DNA from: Brachionus koreanus
Taxonomy: Eukaryota; Rotifera; Eurotatoria; Ploima; Brachionidae
Length of the DNA stretch: 64,000 nucleotides
Reading direction: 5' to 3'
NCBI GenBank assembly: GCA_016987375.1
Contig: PJRA01000343.1
Coordinates: forward strand, 1,125,992-1,189,991
Positions 10,945 to 23,809 of this stretch are shown here, in pieces. Position 1 is the first letter of the stretch. The number at the start of each line of letters is the position of its first letter. The notes under the pieces are model-generated. The model worked only from the letters and a program-made list of their open reading frames with translations. It was not told where the DNA came from and searched no databases. Both the position numbers and the translations under genes were made by a program.

Positions 10945-13900
10945 TTACACTTCTTCGTCAAGTTCTTCTTCGTTCACGGGATTTTTTGGCTTTTCAATAT
11001 TCATTTCTTTTTGCTGAATGGCATGTTTTTCACGGAATACCGTAATTTCAATGTAATTCTAAGAAATAAAATAAATAAAAAAAAATTTTAAAATTATAAT
11101 TCCCAAGATCATCAAAAATAACTAAGAAAAATTAATTAATTTGTTTACTATCAAAACCTTGTCGAAAAATTCATATAAAAAGCATACTATTTTTTGGATG
11201 AAAAAATTATAACTTTATCTTTAAGTGGTGAATATTATGTTGAGTTATAAAATTTTTAGTTTTTAAAAGATTGAATATTTTTTATTTTAACATCTTAATA
11301 ATTCCAAAACTTTAAGCCATATAAGTTTTAAGCTTTAAGTTACTTTCTATTTTAAGAATGAGAATTAAATAATGAAAATTTATATTTTATTGATTTTATT
11401 AAAATTTTTCTCAAATTTGACAAAGGCTTTATCTTTAGTTTTCTGAATTCTGTAGAATTTAATAGTTAAAAAATCAAATCTACTTAGAAGATTAAAAATT
11501 TTTGATTTTGAAAAAGGATGTTGTGAGTTTTTGACTTGAAAGGCAAAGTTTAACTAAATGTTAACTAAGCGGATTATTAGATGAAAAAGTTTACTCGTTA
11601 GTTTACCTCCCCTCATGATGCCCTTAAAAAGGTATAATTTAATGAAAATTATTCACCAAATTTAAAAGAAATAATTTTGCGAGTAGAATTTTTAATCGAC
11701 TAATAGAAAGGCCATTTGATTGCAAAAATCGTCTACCAATGTTTGAATTATTTTTCTTATCTAGGAAACTTTTTTTATTTATATAATATAAGTGCAAATT
11801 TGACTTAAGCTCTAAATAAATAATAAAATAAAAATATTATGAAGAGTTATATTAAATGTATTTTATGTTTCATGATCAGGGGTGACTAGAAGTTGCAATT
11901 GCAATTAATTACAAATTTTGCAAATTTACTGATTTTTTTGTAAATTAATTGATTTTGATATATTTTATTTATTTGTGTATATTTGTCTTGGAAATTAAAT
12001 CAATATTTGTTTTTGTTTAATTTTAATTAATGAATAAAAAAAATTCAAATTCAAATAAAAAATCAAAATTTTTCAAACTTAATTGAAAAAAATGTCAACC
12101 TTACCTAAACGACTTACAAATTTTTTTTTATATTCCAACTAAACACGATTATGACAAAGAAAATTAAAAAAAAATAATTTTTTTTCAAAATTCAAGGAAT
12201 TCAATAAAAAATATAGAGAAACTTTTTATTTTTAACTACTAGTGTTTCGTTGTATTAGAAGAAATAATTCTTTGAAATGATTAAAAAAAGAGAAAGGAAT
12301 TTTGGGGAGAATAAAATAGATCTTAAAATCTTTCATTTCAGGAAGTCTTAAATTAAAAATTCTTCTTTTTTAATAAATAAGATGTTTCAGTTGTTGCAAG
12401 CTTAAACCATATTTGATTAATTCCAATTCAATCTCAATTTTGACCATGTGAGAGTTTATGATAAACATTTTAAAATTATAATCAGCAAGACATCTCAAAT
12501 TAAAAAAAAAAGATATCAGAAAATAGAAATTAATTATAGAGTTAATAAATTTGACTTATAATCATGAAAATTTTTATGTTATTGCAAAAAAAATAAATTA
12601 TTTACTTTATTTTGATTAGTGATTTCCATTTCTAATATATCGACACAGTTTAATATTGAACATCCTTTTAATCTAATACCATTTATTTCAAATAACTCAT
12701 CTCCAACTTTTAAACCACCATGTTTATAAATAATTCCTCCCTCCAATATTCCAGTTATTAAAATTTTACTATCGACTTCTTCAATAAAAAATTCATATGG
12801 ACCATCCTTTAAAAAAAAAGTTCTTTTTCAAAAAAATAAAAAATTAATAAAATGCTAACTTTTTTAATTTTGAATTTTAAAATTTGATTATTAAGTTGCT
12901 TCTTTGATGAGTCAGCTTTATATTTAAAATTTTGCTCAATTGTATTTTGCTAAATTTCAGACAAAGCATTTATTATTTAATTTAACGCAAAATAAATTAC
13001 CATTATTCTAATTTTTCCACTTCAAATTCAATTGAAAACATTTCAGATAAATTTTTTTTCTACAAATATTTTCTTATTGCAAACAAATTCCTGGTGAACA
13101 TGAACAATAAATGGTCTATTTGAAGCTAAAATCTTCAAGAGCAAAACAAATATAAAAATGTATTATTACTACTTTTATTCTGAGTAAAATCAAAATTCAA
13201 ATTAAAGTAAAAAAGAAATCGACGTTGAGAAAATGACACATCACTTGAATTTTGTTGAGAAATTTTTTATTTGTCATTTTAAAATAACAAGAGAGGCTAG
13301 GTTTTTTCTACTAATGTTTCAAAAGCATACAAACTGATAGGCAAAAAAGAAAAGATAAATAATTTTCACTTCGTTCGAATAGGACTAATCTCGAGTTATC
13401 ATGGACTTGAAAGATAAAAAAACTTGTAAAGATTCTTTGTCTACTATTAATTGCCTAAAAAAATTTAGGTTTATTTGCTTGCATTTATCGCCCAAATCTC
13501 AGTTTCCAATAATTACCATCACTAATTATCTATAAAATTTGAACATATAAATTAAACCGATCTGATCAATTTGAAATCTAAAAAGCATATAATGCTCCAA
13601 TTCTCATTTAAGGCCAAATCATTTAAAGAATAGTGTTCCTTATCACTTTAAAATAAATAGACACTGTAAATCTCAATTTATTTGATCCATAATATTCAAA
13701 AATTGATATGAAACTAATTTTTATTTATTTTTGTTACCTTTTATGTTTTCCAAAAACTAATATCTAAAAATAAATTCTAACAATTTTTTTTATTTCATCA
13801 AAAATTACTTGACTAATCAAATAAACATTCTAAAATTGAAAATATCACAATTAAACAGTATTTAGAATAATATATTATAAAATGATTTAAATATTTCCTT

Positions 13901-16900
13901 TATTAAATCTTTGTCGCAGTTTTTGAATTTTATGCGTCAATTTAAATTATTGATTATTTGAATTCTTAGATTTGTTTTAATATAGATCTTGATTAGATTA
14001 ACTTTTAGTCAAAGCTTGCTCTGTTCAAAATAAAATGTTTCCTTATATTCTTAAAAATACGCCTGTCTTTGACTAAAGCCGAGGAATTAAACATCCTTAG
14101 CCAACAAACTAGTATTAATGATAAACAAATCTTGTACAAAATTTAACAATTTAATCATGTCTTGTTCTAAAGCCATGACTTTTCAAGTATGGTTAGGATT
14201 TAAGTTAACTTAATCATGAGAAAAATCTGCTCCATTCTTTCTAATTACACATACATTATACCCAATAAATAAATGAAATGGTGTTTAAGACTGAGGCACT
14301 TAATTATTTTTTTATAATATTTTTTTCAAACTAAATTCAATAGGCTTCGGTTCAAACACTCTTTAAGTATTCAAATATTCTTGATCCAAATTTTTATTAT
14401 AAGCATTTCACCTGTGAGTTTAAATTTAGTCAAAAATATAGTGATTTTAAATATAAAAAAAATAATAAAAACAATAAACTTATTTCTATTATGTTGAAAT
14501 TTGATGCACATTTGAAAAATGAGCTCGATTTTTTTCTCAATATTTGATTTTTATTTTAGATCCTAGATTCCAATATTTTAATTTGTTAAACTAGAAATTT
14601 ATCTTGTAAAAAAAAAGCATAAATTTTGATTAGCAAATAACAAATTCAACTTATTTGAGCTGAGTTAAAAAATATCTATTTCTGAAAAAAAAAATTTAGT
14701 CTATTTAAGAAATCTGTTTAGTGTAAATGAAAGATTTTAATCTAATTTTTTTCGAAAAAGTCTTAATGCCGCAAACTATTTATAAATCGATTTAAAGTGA
14801 AAACTTGTTAATTAAATATTGAACTGGTATTATAATGAGAAATATTTTTGGAATTTTGAGAAATTATTTTTTTACATGGGAATCGACTCAAAACTCTTGC
14901 ATAGCTTAATGCCATGAAATTTCTAGTATTAATTGACTAGGATCATTATTTTTTTCTTTAATTTCACGAAATTATTTTTTAAATATCAAAACAATTTGAT
15001 TTAATTATTCTAAACAATTAAGTCATGATTTTAAAAATATCGCAAGCTAAATTGAAAGTTGGTTGCTCGATTGATGAAATTATTTAATAGAGTCAGCAAG
15101 AATTTATTTTTATTTTAAAACGGATTTGTTTTTGTTTATTTTGAAATTGCTGAAAATTTAGCTATGTCTAGTTTCAGAAAGCTTAATGAAAATCAGCAAG
15201 ACATAATTTTTTTTTTCATAAAAAGCATTAAAAATTTTTAGAGAAAAAATTTATGATCAAGTCCAAACATTTTTTTTGATTAAAATCTTTTTTTGCTCAT
15301 TTAAAATAAAAAGAAACCATTCAAATAAGTTTAATAAAATATTTGGATTTTTTGTTTTGAATAAATTTATTGCAATAAAAATAAAAGCTTTATTATTAGC
15401 GAAGCTTTATTATTAGTTTTATGCATTATATTTTAGCTCATTTTAGCTTTCTTCTTTAGCTAAAAAATTGTTTTAAAAAAAAGTTCTTTGAATTCCAGAT
15501 AAAACAAAAATCAAAACTTAAAAAAATACTTTCTAATTGCTTTTTAGTATTTTAAAATGAAAATAAAATTTTTTTCGAAAAAGTAGTTTGTTAATTTTAT
15601 TTAATTATTCATCAGCATTTTTCAAAATGGCTTTTATTTTGGTATTGATCAAATATTTTAAGAATTAATTCATCAATTTTGAAAGAAAAATTTTTTTGTA
15701 CTTTATTATTTAAAAAAAAAATAATTTTGAAGAAGCCTATTGAAACTTTTAAATAAATTTGTTTAAAAATCAGACGGTATTTTTATATGATAATTAATTA
15801 AATCTACAACACTGATTTTATATGTGATAACTAAATTTTTATTTATATAAATGTTTTAAATTTAAAATTGTATTTTATTAGTTGTAGGTGTTTTGAGAAT
15901 AAAAGAGATGATCGTTCCAATATACTAGTATACTATACTTTAAAAAAAAACTGGATAAATATTTGAAACTAAAATAATCAATTTTTTCTATTAACATATT
16001 TTATCATTATTAAGGTTTATGTTAAATCAGACAGCTACCATAGCAAGACACTTATCGCATTGCTCCGCAGTTAGTTTGCTGTAGCTTATTATTATTAGTT
16101 CGATTCGTTAAATCATTTAAATCAAATTTAGATTCAATTGATTTTATTATTGAACTAACTTATGAAACTTTAATATTGAAGCGCAGTTAACAATTGAAAA
16201 AAAAAATTTAAAAGTGTTCTAACTAAAATGCCTTTTTTAAACAGAAAAAAAAAGCTCCTCTAATCTGTAGAGGTCTTGTCAGCTACAAGCCACGAGGACT
16301 GAATAAAGTAATTTTTAGTAAGTCTTTCACCTTTCGATGGGTTTACTGAATTAAATTTTTATAAAGTCGAGTAATAAACCTCAACAAATCTGAAATAAAA
16401 CTTAGCTTCTAAAATCTAAAAAAATTAATTTTTAGCTATTTTTAATGTTGCTTATTTTTTGAAAATTTAATTTTAGCAAAAAATAATAGTTTTCTTTAAA
16501 TTTATTATTTACAGCATCTTGTAATTGATGATAATTTCAAAAATAATATTGACTCAATATCTTTAAATATTAAAATTAATCTTATGTAATATTTACTAAA
16601 TAATTTTAATGGAACATAATTTTTATAAGACAGTTTCTCAGCACACAGATGAGATCGATTTTTTAATTTTTTTTACATATATTTACTCATTTTTAGGAAA
16701 GTTTAATTTGAATTTATTTCAAAAAAATTTTCAAAATAATTTAATAAGGCGGATGAGAGGCGACTTAATCCAACTGTTTTAATTAATTTAAAATTATTAA
16801 AATGGTTAAAATTATTAACAGATATGAAACTATCAATTTTGGAAATGGTATTAATTTTTTCTCGAAATCACTCTTACAACTTAAGAGGACATAACAAGTG

Positions 16901-18212
16901 TATCGTTAGAGAAGATGCGAAAAATTGTATGCAACGATATCATTTCTTGACAAACCGAATAGTTAAGTCTTCCTCAGTACATCATCAATTCTTTATCAGT
17001 TAATAACTTCAAAATTAACTTGGACAAATGGCTGAAGAAAAAGTCTAATAGCATTCAACATGGTCTCTTTTTTTGTACGTATTTTAGGTATGAGTTACCA
17101 ATGTGTACGTATATATAAAGAAGCTTTTGAAGGTTTAAAATTTTTTTTTTGTTTATGGAACAATCATCTTTGATGAATGACAAAGATACTGATTGTATAT
17201 CTTATTTTAAGTCAAGATTCATTGACGTAAAGGCATCAAGCCTAACACAACCAAGCTTGGTTAATTTCTTGTCACGAAACTAAATTATTTTTTTTGTCAA
17301 TTTTATTCCGATAGTTAATTTGTAATTTGTTAACACTAGAAGCACCAAAATAGTCATTTAAGTTTTTTTTTTATAAAATATTTTTGAATTTAAAAAATGT
17401 GAAAAAATGCTTGGTGCTTCTAGTGTTGAATAAATAAATGTATTTTTGTATAAAAAAAGTTTTAATTTTGGTAAAATTGACTATCCGAATATTTTAATTC
17501 GAAAAATGATTTCTTAGGGCGATTTCTATTCAGATTAACAAGAGTTGACTGTATATAGATCAGGTTCAAATATTGAAATATTTTCTGATGCTACTGTCAT
17601 ATCTGGTGCTATTGGCTTAAGTGGACAAACAACCTTTGATCCCGCATGTCAAATAATTTTTTTATGGTTTCAGTATTATAGTTGTACATACTGATGTAGT
17701 CATCAGCAGCTTTTGATAAATCATTTACCACCTTTATCCAAAAGACTCTTAAATGTATCATAATTAGTTTTTGTAGTTGCATTCAAATTATTATTTGAAT
17801 GGACATCCGAAATAACTTGTACGGTACCATTACGGTATCCAACACTAAAACAAATACACGTATAGCAATTATTCTTTAAAAAATTTTATTTATATTTTTT
17901 TTAAATACAATTTAAAACCCCGTTATTAAAATTTATTTAGTTATTAAACTAATACCTGCTAGCTAATTTTAACATTAAATAAAAGAGAAAAAACAGTTAA
18001 TATTAATAGACAACTTGAATTCGTTAATTAATTTTTTTGAAAAATGATATATAAACAAATAATTGATACCTTCAGACCAAATATTAAATAAACTCCCAAT
18101 TCATTTTTAAAACTAAAACTTAAAATATTTAATTTTCGCCTGCTGTTAATGACCTTGTTCAAGTAGAAAAAACGTGGTAAAAATAAACAATATTTCGAGT
18201 CTTGCACAATCT
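10945..18212 (-). CDS. PDZ-domain protein, C-terminal three exons (partial)
   Basis: Three minus-strand exons join in frame to make one PDZ domain. Exon 18212-18070 ends with KNELGVYLIFGLK (the carboxylate-binding loop is LGVY); exon 12806-12606 carries KHGGLKVGDELFEINGIRL; exon 11058-10945 gives NYIEITVFREK and an acidic end, NEEELDEEV, then TAA. Both junctions are phase 0 with GT-AG ends. The introns are long (about 5.3 and 1.5 kb), unlike most here. PDZ domains bind protein C-termini in scaffolds. The HGG-x-x-x-GDE pattern recalls the third PDZ of harmonin (USH1C), but that is a weak hint. Upstream exons were not found between 18213 and the importin alpha start, so the 5' part is missing, hidden in small exons, or the gene is decayed. 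Confidence 0.7.
13000..16740. other. Interior of a large PDZ-gene intron, no gene seen
   Basis: Part of the 12807-18069 intron. I see no exon or family motif on either strand. A short moderately GC segment at about 16020-16330 (containing ATCTGTAGAGGTCTTGTCAG) may be an old repeat. Confidence 0.5.
16741..17060 (+). mobile_element. Decayed LINE (non-LTR) reverse transcriptase 3' end
   Basis: In broken frames it reads RRMRGDLIQLF and, about 150 bp on, QRYHFLTNRIVKS. These are hallmarks of the C-terminal part of non-LTR reverse transcriptases (RRxRGDLIQ.. then RxxFFTxRVVxxWN). Several stops and shifts show it is dead. A related fragment lies at 50170-50480. Confidence 0.6.
17334..17425. mobile_element. 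92 bp piggyBac-like MITE
   Basis: Terminal inverted repeats CACTAGAAGCACCAA are followed by an AT-rich core. The left end is flanked by TTAA, the target of piggyBac elements, and the right by TTGA, one base off. TIRs beginning C-x-CTAGA fit that superfamily. Related copies: 25355 and 48278. Confidence 0.65.
17729..17844 (-). pseudogene. Stray exon-like fragment with SEA-like sequence
   Basis: After a good acceptor (TTTTAG) the minus strand reads VGYRNGTVQVISDVHSNN and on to a GT donor. The pattern R-x-G-[ST]-V-x-V resembles the middle of SEA domains. A possible following exon (GSKVVCPLKP) has an in-frame stop just before it. It lies inside the PDZ-gene intron on the same strand and is probably an unrelated fragment. 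Confidence 0.3.
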
Positions 18213-18838
18213 CTATCAAATAAAATCTGTAATTTTTCTTCTAAAATTAAGATCAATAATCATTAAAAAGCAATATAAAAAAAATAAATTTTAAAAAAAT
18301 ATTAATGTTTCTTTTTGAACTTAAAATAAAATAAATAATTAATGTTAGTCTAAATATTTATTAAAAAAAATTAAAGAATTTAAAAATATAATTTTAAAAA
18401 AACGAGATTTTATTAGTTCAACTTTACTAATTTGATTTTTTTACACAAAACAATTTTTTTTCTGAACTATTTGATGACCAGAGAAAGTAATTGAATAAAT
18501 TTATTAAAATAAAAAAAAATTATAGAAGATTTTAAGAATATTTTCAAAAAAATTCATGAAAGAATAAGAAAAACTTAAAAGCACTTTTTAAAACTTTTAA
18601 AAACCCTTAAAATTAAGTTAAAGACGCATAAATTTTTCTTACATTCGTTAATCAATGCGAAAATAAAATAAAATAAAACAAGAATAATATCCAAATAATT
18701 GAATTAGTCAAGTTGAAACATTTCATGTTCGAAAGGAAAAAATATGAACAATTAAAAGTAATGTAAAAACATTACATTCGAAAGTAAAAATTGAAAGTTT
18801 CTTTATTAGTTTACGTAATCATAATCATGATAACTAAG

Positions 18839-19150
18839 TCAGCAAAAATATCAACTGATTCAATTTTCCCAGTTGGTGAATGTGGAAAGAAATCATTTAA
18901 AGTAAAAGATGAAAAATGTTTCAAGATTGTTAGTGGAAAATCAGCTACACCTGAAGATTGAGGATGACAAGCAAATCTGGAATATTTTAATTTATAAATA
19001 ATGAAAATGAAATTACTGCTGCTCATTGTTTTGCTGGTTATAACTATCTACAATTCTACAAAATTAAAATAGGTTTTCATTCTATATCAAAACCTGAGCT
19101 TTATTCAATTACAAGCACAGTTGTTCAAATGACTTTGGAACAACTCTGAT
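18839..19150 (+). pseudogene. Trypsin-like protease pseudogene
   Basis: Reads in one frame from SAKISTDSIF through CGKKSFK and an activation-site-like KIVSGKSATPED, then QANLEYFN, and after an in-frame TAA and loss of the CGG segment, INNENEITAAHC followed by a region clearly homologous to the protease at 3.9-5.2 kb (FYKIKIGFHSISKPELYSIT against FYTIKLGLHSRSKPEPYSIT). Two TGA codons stand where the family usually has Trp (EDxGxQ). The Asp and Ser thirds are absent. It shows what the missing N-terminus of the intact relative should look like. Orientation is the same as the protease, about 15 kb away. Confidence 0.8.
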
Positions 19151-19776
19151 GTTGAACCATGCTGAACTAAATAAAATTAAAAAAAAGCTATTAGAATTTT
19201 TAACATTTTGAAATTTTTTTCCAATTTTACTTATAAAAATAAAATTTTTTTGTCATTTTTAAAAATGGCATTATGATAATTTAAGTCAAGTGATTGCTTA
19301 AATTTTTTTTATTAGTTAAGATAGATTTATTTTGCTACTTTTTTTTTCAAAAAAAAAAAAAAAGTTATAAAAATAAATTTAAAATTTGAAAAAAAATGGT
19401 TCTAAACCTTGACCCTTGTCAAAAAAAACTCTAGTATAATCCCATATACAAACTTTATTTTACTAAAATAAGCTATCAAAGCTTCATAAATCTTTGTTTG
19501 ATTCTTGATAAACAAAACTTGTGTATTAAGCGCCAACTTTTTTTAATTCTATACAAGTCTCGAACACATGCTGCAGATAAATTGATGTGTAAAAAAGAAA
19601 AATCAACTTAATCAAATTTGCTTTGTAAATCGGGCTTATGATGCTCGCCACTTATTCAATACTCAATAGACTAAATTTCAAACTTGAAGTTGAACGCTTA
19701 TTTGCTCACATAGCCTAAACATTTTTTATAATTTAGCATTTAGATTTTAAAGAGCTTTATACTAAAACTTGGAAAA

Positions 19777-21512
19777 ATGCTTGAACACGGAAGTAGATTA
19801 AAAAGCTTCAAGAACAATGGCCGGGATTTAGATGTAAGTTTTATCTAAAACTTAATGAAAAAAAAACTTAATTTTATTCAAATGACAATTTTTTTTATTT
19901 ACTAGGATTTAAGAAGACGCAGAACCGAGTCAAGCATCGAATTGCGAAAGCAAAAAAAAGAAGATCAAGTTTTAAAGCGAAGAAATATTACACTTGCCGA
20001 GGAAGAACAATCCAATAATGTGGACAAAACAGCTTCGTCAAATGCTCCTGCACAGGCTAGCATGAACTTGAACGAAATCATTGAGATTATTCACACTACT
20101 AAAGATAATGATCAACTATTTCCGGCTGTACAATCGATTAGAAAAATGCTTTCTAGAGAACGAAATCCGCCAATTGATGATGTAATCAAGGCAAACTTAG
20201 TACACAATCTAGTATCGTTTTTGGCTTGTGAAGACCATGCCATGCTGCAATTCGAAGCCGCCTGGGCCTTGACCAACATAGCTTCAGGTACTTCGGCTCA
20301 AACACGTCACGTTGTTGAATCAGGTGCGGTGTCTCCATTCATTAAGCTTCTTTCATCACCTAATTCAAATGTTTGCGAACAAGCTGTATGGGCCTTGGGT
20401 AATATTGCAGGCGATGGTGCCGAACTGAGGGATTTGGTCATCAAGTGTGGTATTGTAGAGCCTCTATTGGCTCTGATCAGACCTGATACACCCAACACTT
20501 TCCTTCGAAACATAACTTGGACATTGTCTAATTTGTGCCGCAACAAAAACCCGGCTCCAACCATGCACGTGTTGCAGCAACTTTTGCCATCTTTGTCCAA
20601 TTTGTTGTACTCGAATGACAAAGAAGTACTGACCGACACTTGTTGGGCTCTATCGTATATCACTGACGGCCCGAACGAAAAAATTGACGCAGTTATTAAA
20701 ACAGGAGTGGTGCCCAGGTTGGTCGAGTTGCTCAATTTGCATCACAAAAATGAAGTCGGCATTCTGAGTCCAGCCTTGAGATGTATTGGCAATATTGTAA
20801 CTGGTTCGGATGATCAGACCCAGTGCGTCATTGACTCAAATGCTTTGCCCATATTTCATGCATTGTTGACCCATAACAAGATTGGTGTTCAGAAAGAAGC
20901 TGCTTGGACCTTGTCGAACATCACTGCTGGTACACAATCTCAGATTCAAGCTGTTATACATGCTGAATTGGTTCCTCTACTGGTTCATGTATTGACAGTA
21001 GGTGAACTACGCGTTCAGAAAGAAGCTGCTTGGGCAATAACCAATTTCACTTCTGGTGCGAGCACTGAACAAGTGTTGTATTTGGTGCAGTGTCAAGTCA
21101 TAAAGCCAATGTGTGATTTGTTGATTACCAAAGATCCGAAACTAATCAAGGTCTTGTTGGATGGTTTGTGTAATATTTTACTTGTGGCTGAGAAAGTTGG
21201 TCAATTGGAACAAGCTAGAATTTACATTGAGGAAATTGATGGCTTGACCAAAATAGAAAAATTGCAAGAGAACGAAAATGAAGATGTGTACAAATTGGCC
21301 TATCATATGGTCGAAAAGTTTTTCAGTGATGATGTAAGATTTTTAAACCATTCTGAATTACGGTTTTTAATTGAAAAAAAAAATTGAATTTTCAGGGCGA
21401 AGAACAAGATGGACTTCAACCAGAGATGACCACTGAGCAATACAATTTCACTGCCACAGAGACTACAGCTGCGAGTGGTGGCGATTCAGCCATGCCAAAA
21501 TTTTCATTTTAA
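19777..21512 (+). CDS. KPNA2: Importin subunit alpha (karyopherin alpha, KPNA2-like)
   Basis: Exons 19777-19833, 19906-21333 and 21396-21512, with introns of 72 and 62 bp in phase 0, give 533 residues, the usual size. Importin alpha carries classical NLS cargo with importin beta through nuclear pores. The importin-beta-binding domain is RLKSFKNNGRDLDDLRRRR near the start. About ten armadillo repeats follow (residues about 80-490) with the NLS-binding W-x-x-x-N series: WALTN, WALGN, WTLSN, WALSY, WTLSN, WAITN. The C-terminal acidic tail (EEQDGLQPEMTTEQYNF) matches the CAS/Nup50-binding end. Phrases such as RDLVIK, TWTLSNLCRNKNPAP and KTGVVP group it with the alpha-2 (KPNA2/Pendulin) clade over KPNA3/4. 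Exon 1 and exon 3 are short and easily missed; without exon 3 the frame runs into the intron. Confidence 0.96.
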
Positions 21513-22730
21513 ATTTCCTTTATAAATTCCATTTAAATTTTTTTTTATGTGCTAACAAATTTGACTTAATTTTTGCCTTTATTTTTCTTTAATTTATTAT
21601 TTACTAAAATCAAATTGTGCTTACTAGCCAAAAAAAAAAACAAAGATATGAATAATTTTTCAGGATTTTTAAGCTTTTTTTATATGAAATTACTTAAATT
21701 TAAGCAAAATTAATCAATATTTTCAATTTACTGATTTAATAAAAAATTTATTTTTTGAATTTTTCTCCTTGTTCACTAAATTTTTTATGAATGATTCAGA
21801 ATGTTTACTTAATAGAGTTAAAAAGAATTTAAAAATATTAAAAAATATTAATATTATTTCTTGGAACCATGTATTACTATAACCTTTTTGTTTTCCTTAA
21901 AGAAACTTTAGTTTAGGGGGCACTTAAAAAAGCGCGTGATGCGCTTAGCGGGTAGAACAATAATCAAAGTTAATTTTCTTTACAATAAATAAGTCTTCTC
22001 GACCAATTTTGATTTTTCAGGATAAAAAGTTTCTAAACTCTTTGACTAATTAAAATCTTTTTTATTTAAATAAAAAAATTCATTTAATTTTTTGCTTTTA
22101 AGTCAAATTTATAATCAGAGACACTTAAAGTTGTATCACATGCAGAAATTTTGATATTCAAATTTTTAAAAAATTGTAAATCATCCACAAAAAATAAGAG
22201 AATCAAGAGTACACCTATTTAAAAGTTATTTCAATTTAAAATTCACAATGCCTATTCTGAACATTAAAAAAATTCTATGCTTTACCTATTTTCTTTATTG
22301 AAGATAACTTAGATAGAGCTAGGTTTGGTGTGCATGCTTCACAGATGGATAATATATTCAGAAATACTTTGGAGCATAATGTTTATATTTTCATGATTTA
22401 TTAACTTTTAATTTTTTTCATTGATAAATTATAAAAGTGGAAAAAACCCAAAATTCTTTTTAATCACCTTAATATTATAAAAAATACAAGTTAAAAAAAA
22501 AATTTAACAATTTTTAAAAAAGGCCTATGTTTACAATGAAGTTAAAAGAACATCAAAGAGTATTATATATTTTGCTCCAAAATATGTAGTATCGGCTTTA
22601 TGTGCTTGAGAAAATAAAATTTCTTATTATTTTGCAAACAATTGTTTATTTAGTTTAGCGTCTTTGAAAAATATGTTTCAAAATTTAAAAAATAATAAAT
22701 AATATTATTATTGAACTCAAATTAAAAAAA
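21513..22730. other. Intergenic between importin alpha and EXOSC8
   Basis: Importin alpha 3' UTR, AT-rich spacer and EXOSC8 5' flank. A small GC-richer patch at about 21930-21955 (AGCGCGTGATGCGCTTAGCG) is a partial palindrome of unknown meaning. No gene seen. Confidence 0.5.
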
Positions 22731-23600
22731 ATGCAAGACATAGATATAAACAAAGCTACTGAGCCGTATGAATATTATCTAAAGTTTATAAAAGAAAACT
22801 GTCGTCCTGATAATCGGCGTTTGAGTGATATCAGACCATGCAACGTTACCACAAATTGTATAAACACCGTAAACGGTTCATCTTTGGTAAAACTTGGATC
22901 AACTAATGTAATTTGCGGCATAAACGCACGACTTTGCCGACCAAAGGAAGATAGACCTAACAAAGGTTACATTGTGTGCAATGTAGAAGTACCAGCACTG
23001 TGCTCGTCGAAAAATTTCAAGTCAAGTACACAATCAAGTAGCTTTTCGCAGTCAAGTGTATCATCATCTACTATTGAACAAACTCAAGCAATGCTCAGTC
23101 AATTAATGCAAGATATACTTAGTGAATCAAAGTGTATAAATGAAGAAGAACTTTGTATCAAAGTGGGAAAACTTTCATGGGTGCTTTTTATAGATCTAAT
23201 TTGTCTAAATAACGATGGTAATGTACAAGACGCATGTTGTGTTGCTATGGTCAGTGCTTTAAAAAATTTGAGATTGTATCAAATTGAGTATAATGAAGAA
23301 GAAGATAAGCCAGTGGTAAAATACCCTTTAGAGTATAAAAGTTTAATTTTATACAATGAACCTGTTCTAACCACTTTGTTTGCAATTGAAGAAAACATTC
23401 TTCTAACCGATCCTAATAAACACGAAGAAGATTTTATGAAAACATTTGTTCATATTTGCACTATTGATTCTCAAAAAATATGCTTGATTCGAAAGCTTGG
23501 AGGCTTTTGCCTAAAAATAGAGCAGCTAAATATGTGTATAACCAGAGCACTTGATAACGGGAAATATATCAGAGAAAATGTTTATAAAAATAAATATTGA
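22731..23600 (+). CDS. EXOSC8: Exosome complex component RRP43 (EXOSC8)
   Basis: Intronless, 289 residues (human about 276). It is a non-catalytic RNase PH-type subunit of the nine-subunit exosome ring, which threads RNA for 3'-5' decay and processing in nucleus and cytoplasm. Family landmarks in order: EPYEYYLKFIKENCRPDNRRL, GSSLVKLGSTNVICGI, GYIVCNVEVPALCSSK, a Ser-rich insert (about residues 95-118) longer than in vertebrates, GKLSWVLFIDLICLNNDGN, DACCVAMVSALKN, and a C-terminal LGGFCL. As expected for RRP43, the phosphate-binding catalytic residues of RNase PH are absent. AATAAA follows the stop at 23612. Start is the first in-frame ATG. Confidence 0.95.
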   Translation: MQDIDINKATEPYEYYLKFIKENCRPDNRRLSDIRPCNVTTNCINTVNGSSLVKLGSTNVICGINARLCRPKEDRPNKGYIVCNVEVPALCSSKNFKSSTQSSSFSQSSVSSSTIEQTQAMLSQLMQDILSESKCINEEELCIKVGKLSWVLFIDLICLNNDGNVQDACCVAMVSALKNLRLYQIEYNEEEDKPVVKYPLEYKSLILYNEPVLTTLFAIEENILLTDPNKHEEDFMKTFVHICTIDSQKICLIRKLGGFCLKIEQLNMCITRALDNGKYIRENVYKNKY

Positions 23601-23809
23601 ACCAAAAATTTAATAAAAATTTAACTAATCAGCTATTTAATTTTAAGTCCTAAAATGTATTTTTCGATAGAGTAATTTGATAGAATATTTTTTGATTAAA
23701 TAAGCTATTAAAAAATTAAGATTTGGTTAAAAAAAAATTTTTCTAGTAATTTTAATTTTTTTAAATTTTAGAATAATAAATGGTGTCTTCTAGATTAATG
23801 AACTTTTTA

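Noticed and set aside
21925..21960. GC-richer tRNA-like patch
   Set aside because: Only an A-box-like piece is present; no B box or cloverleaf follows.
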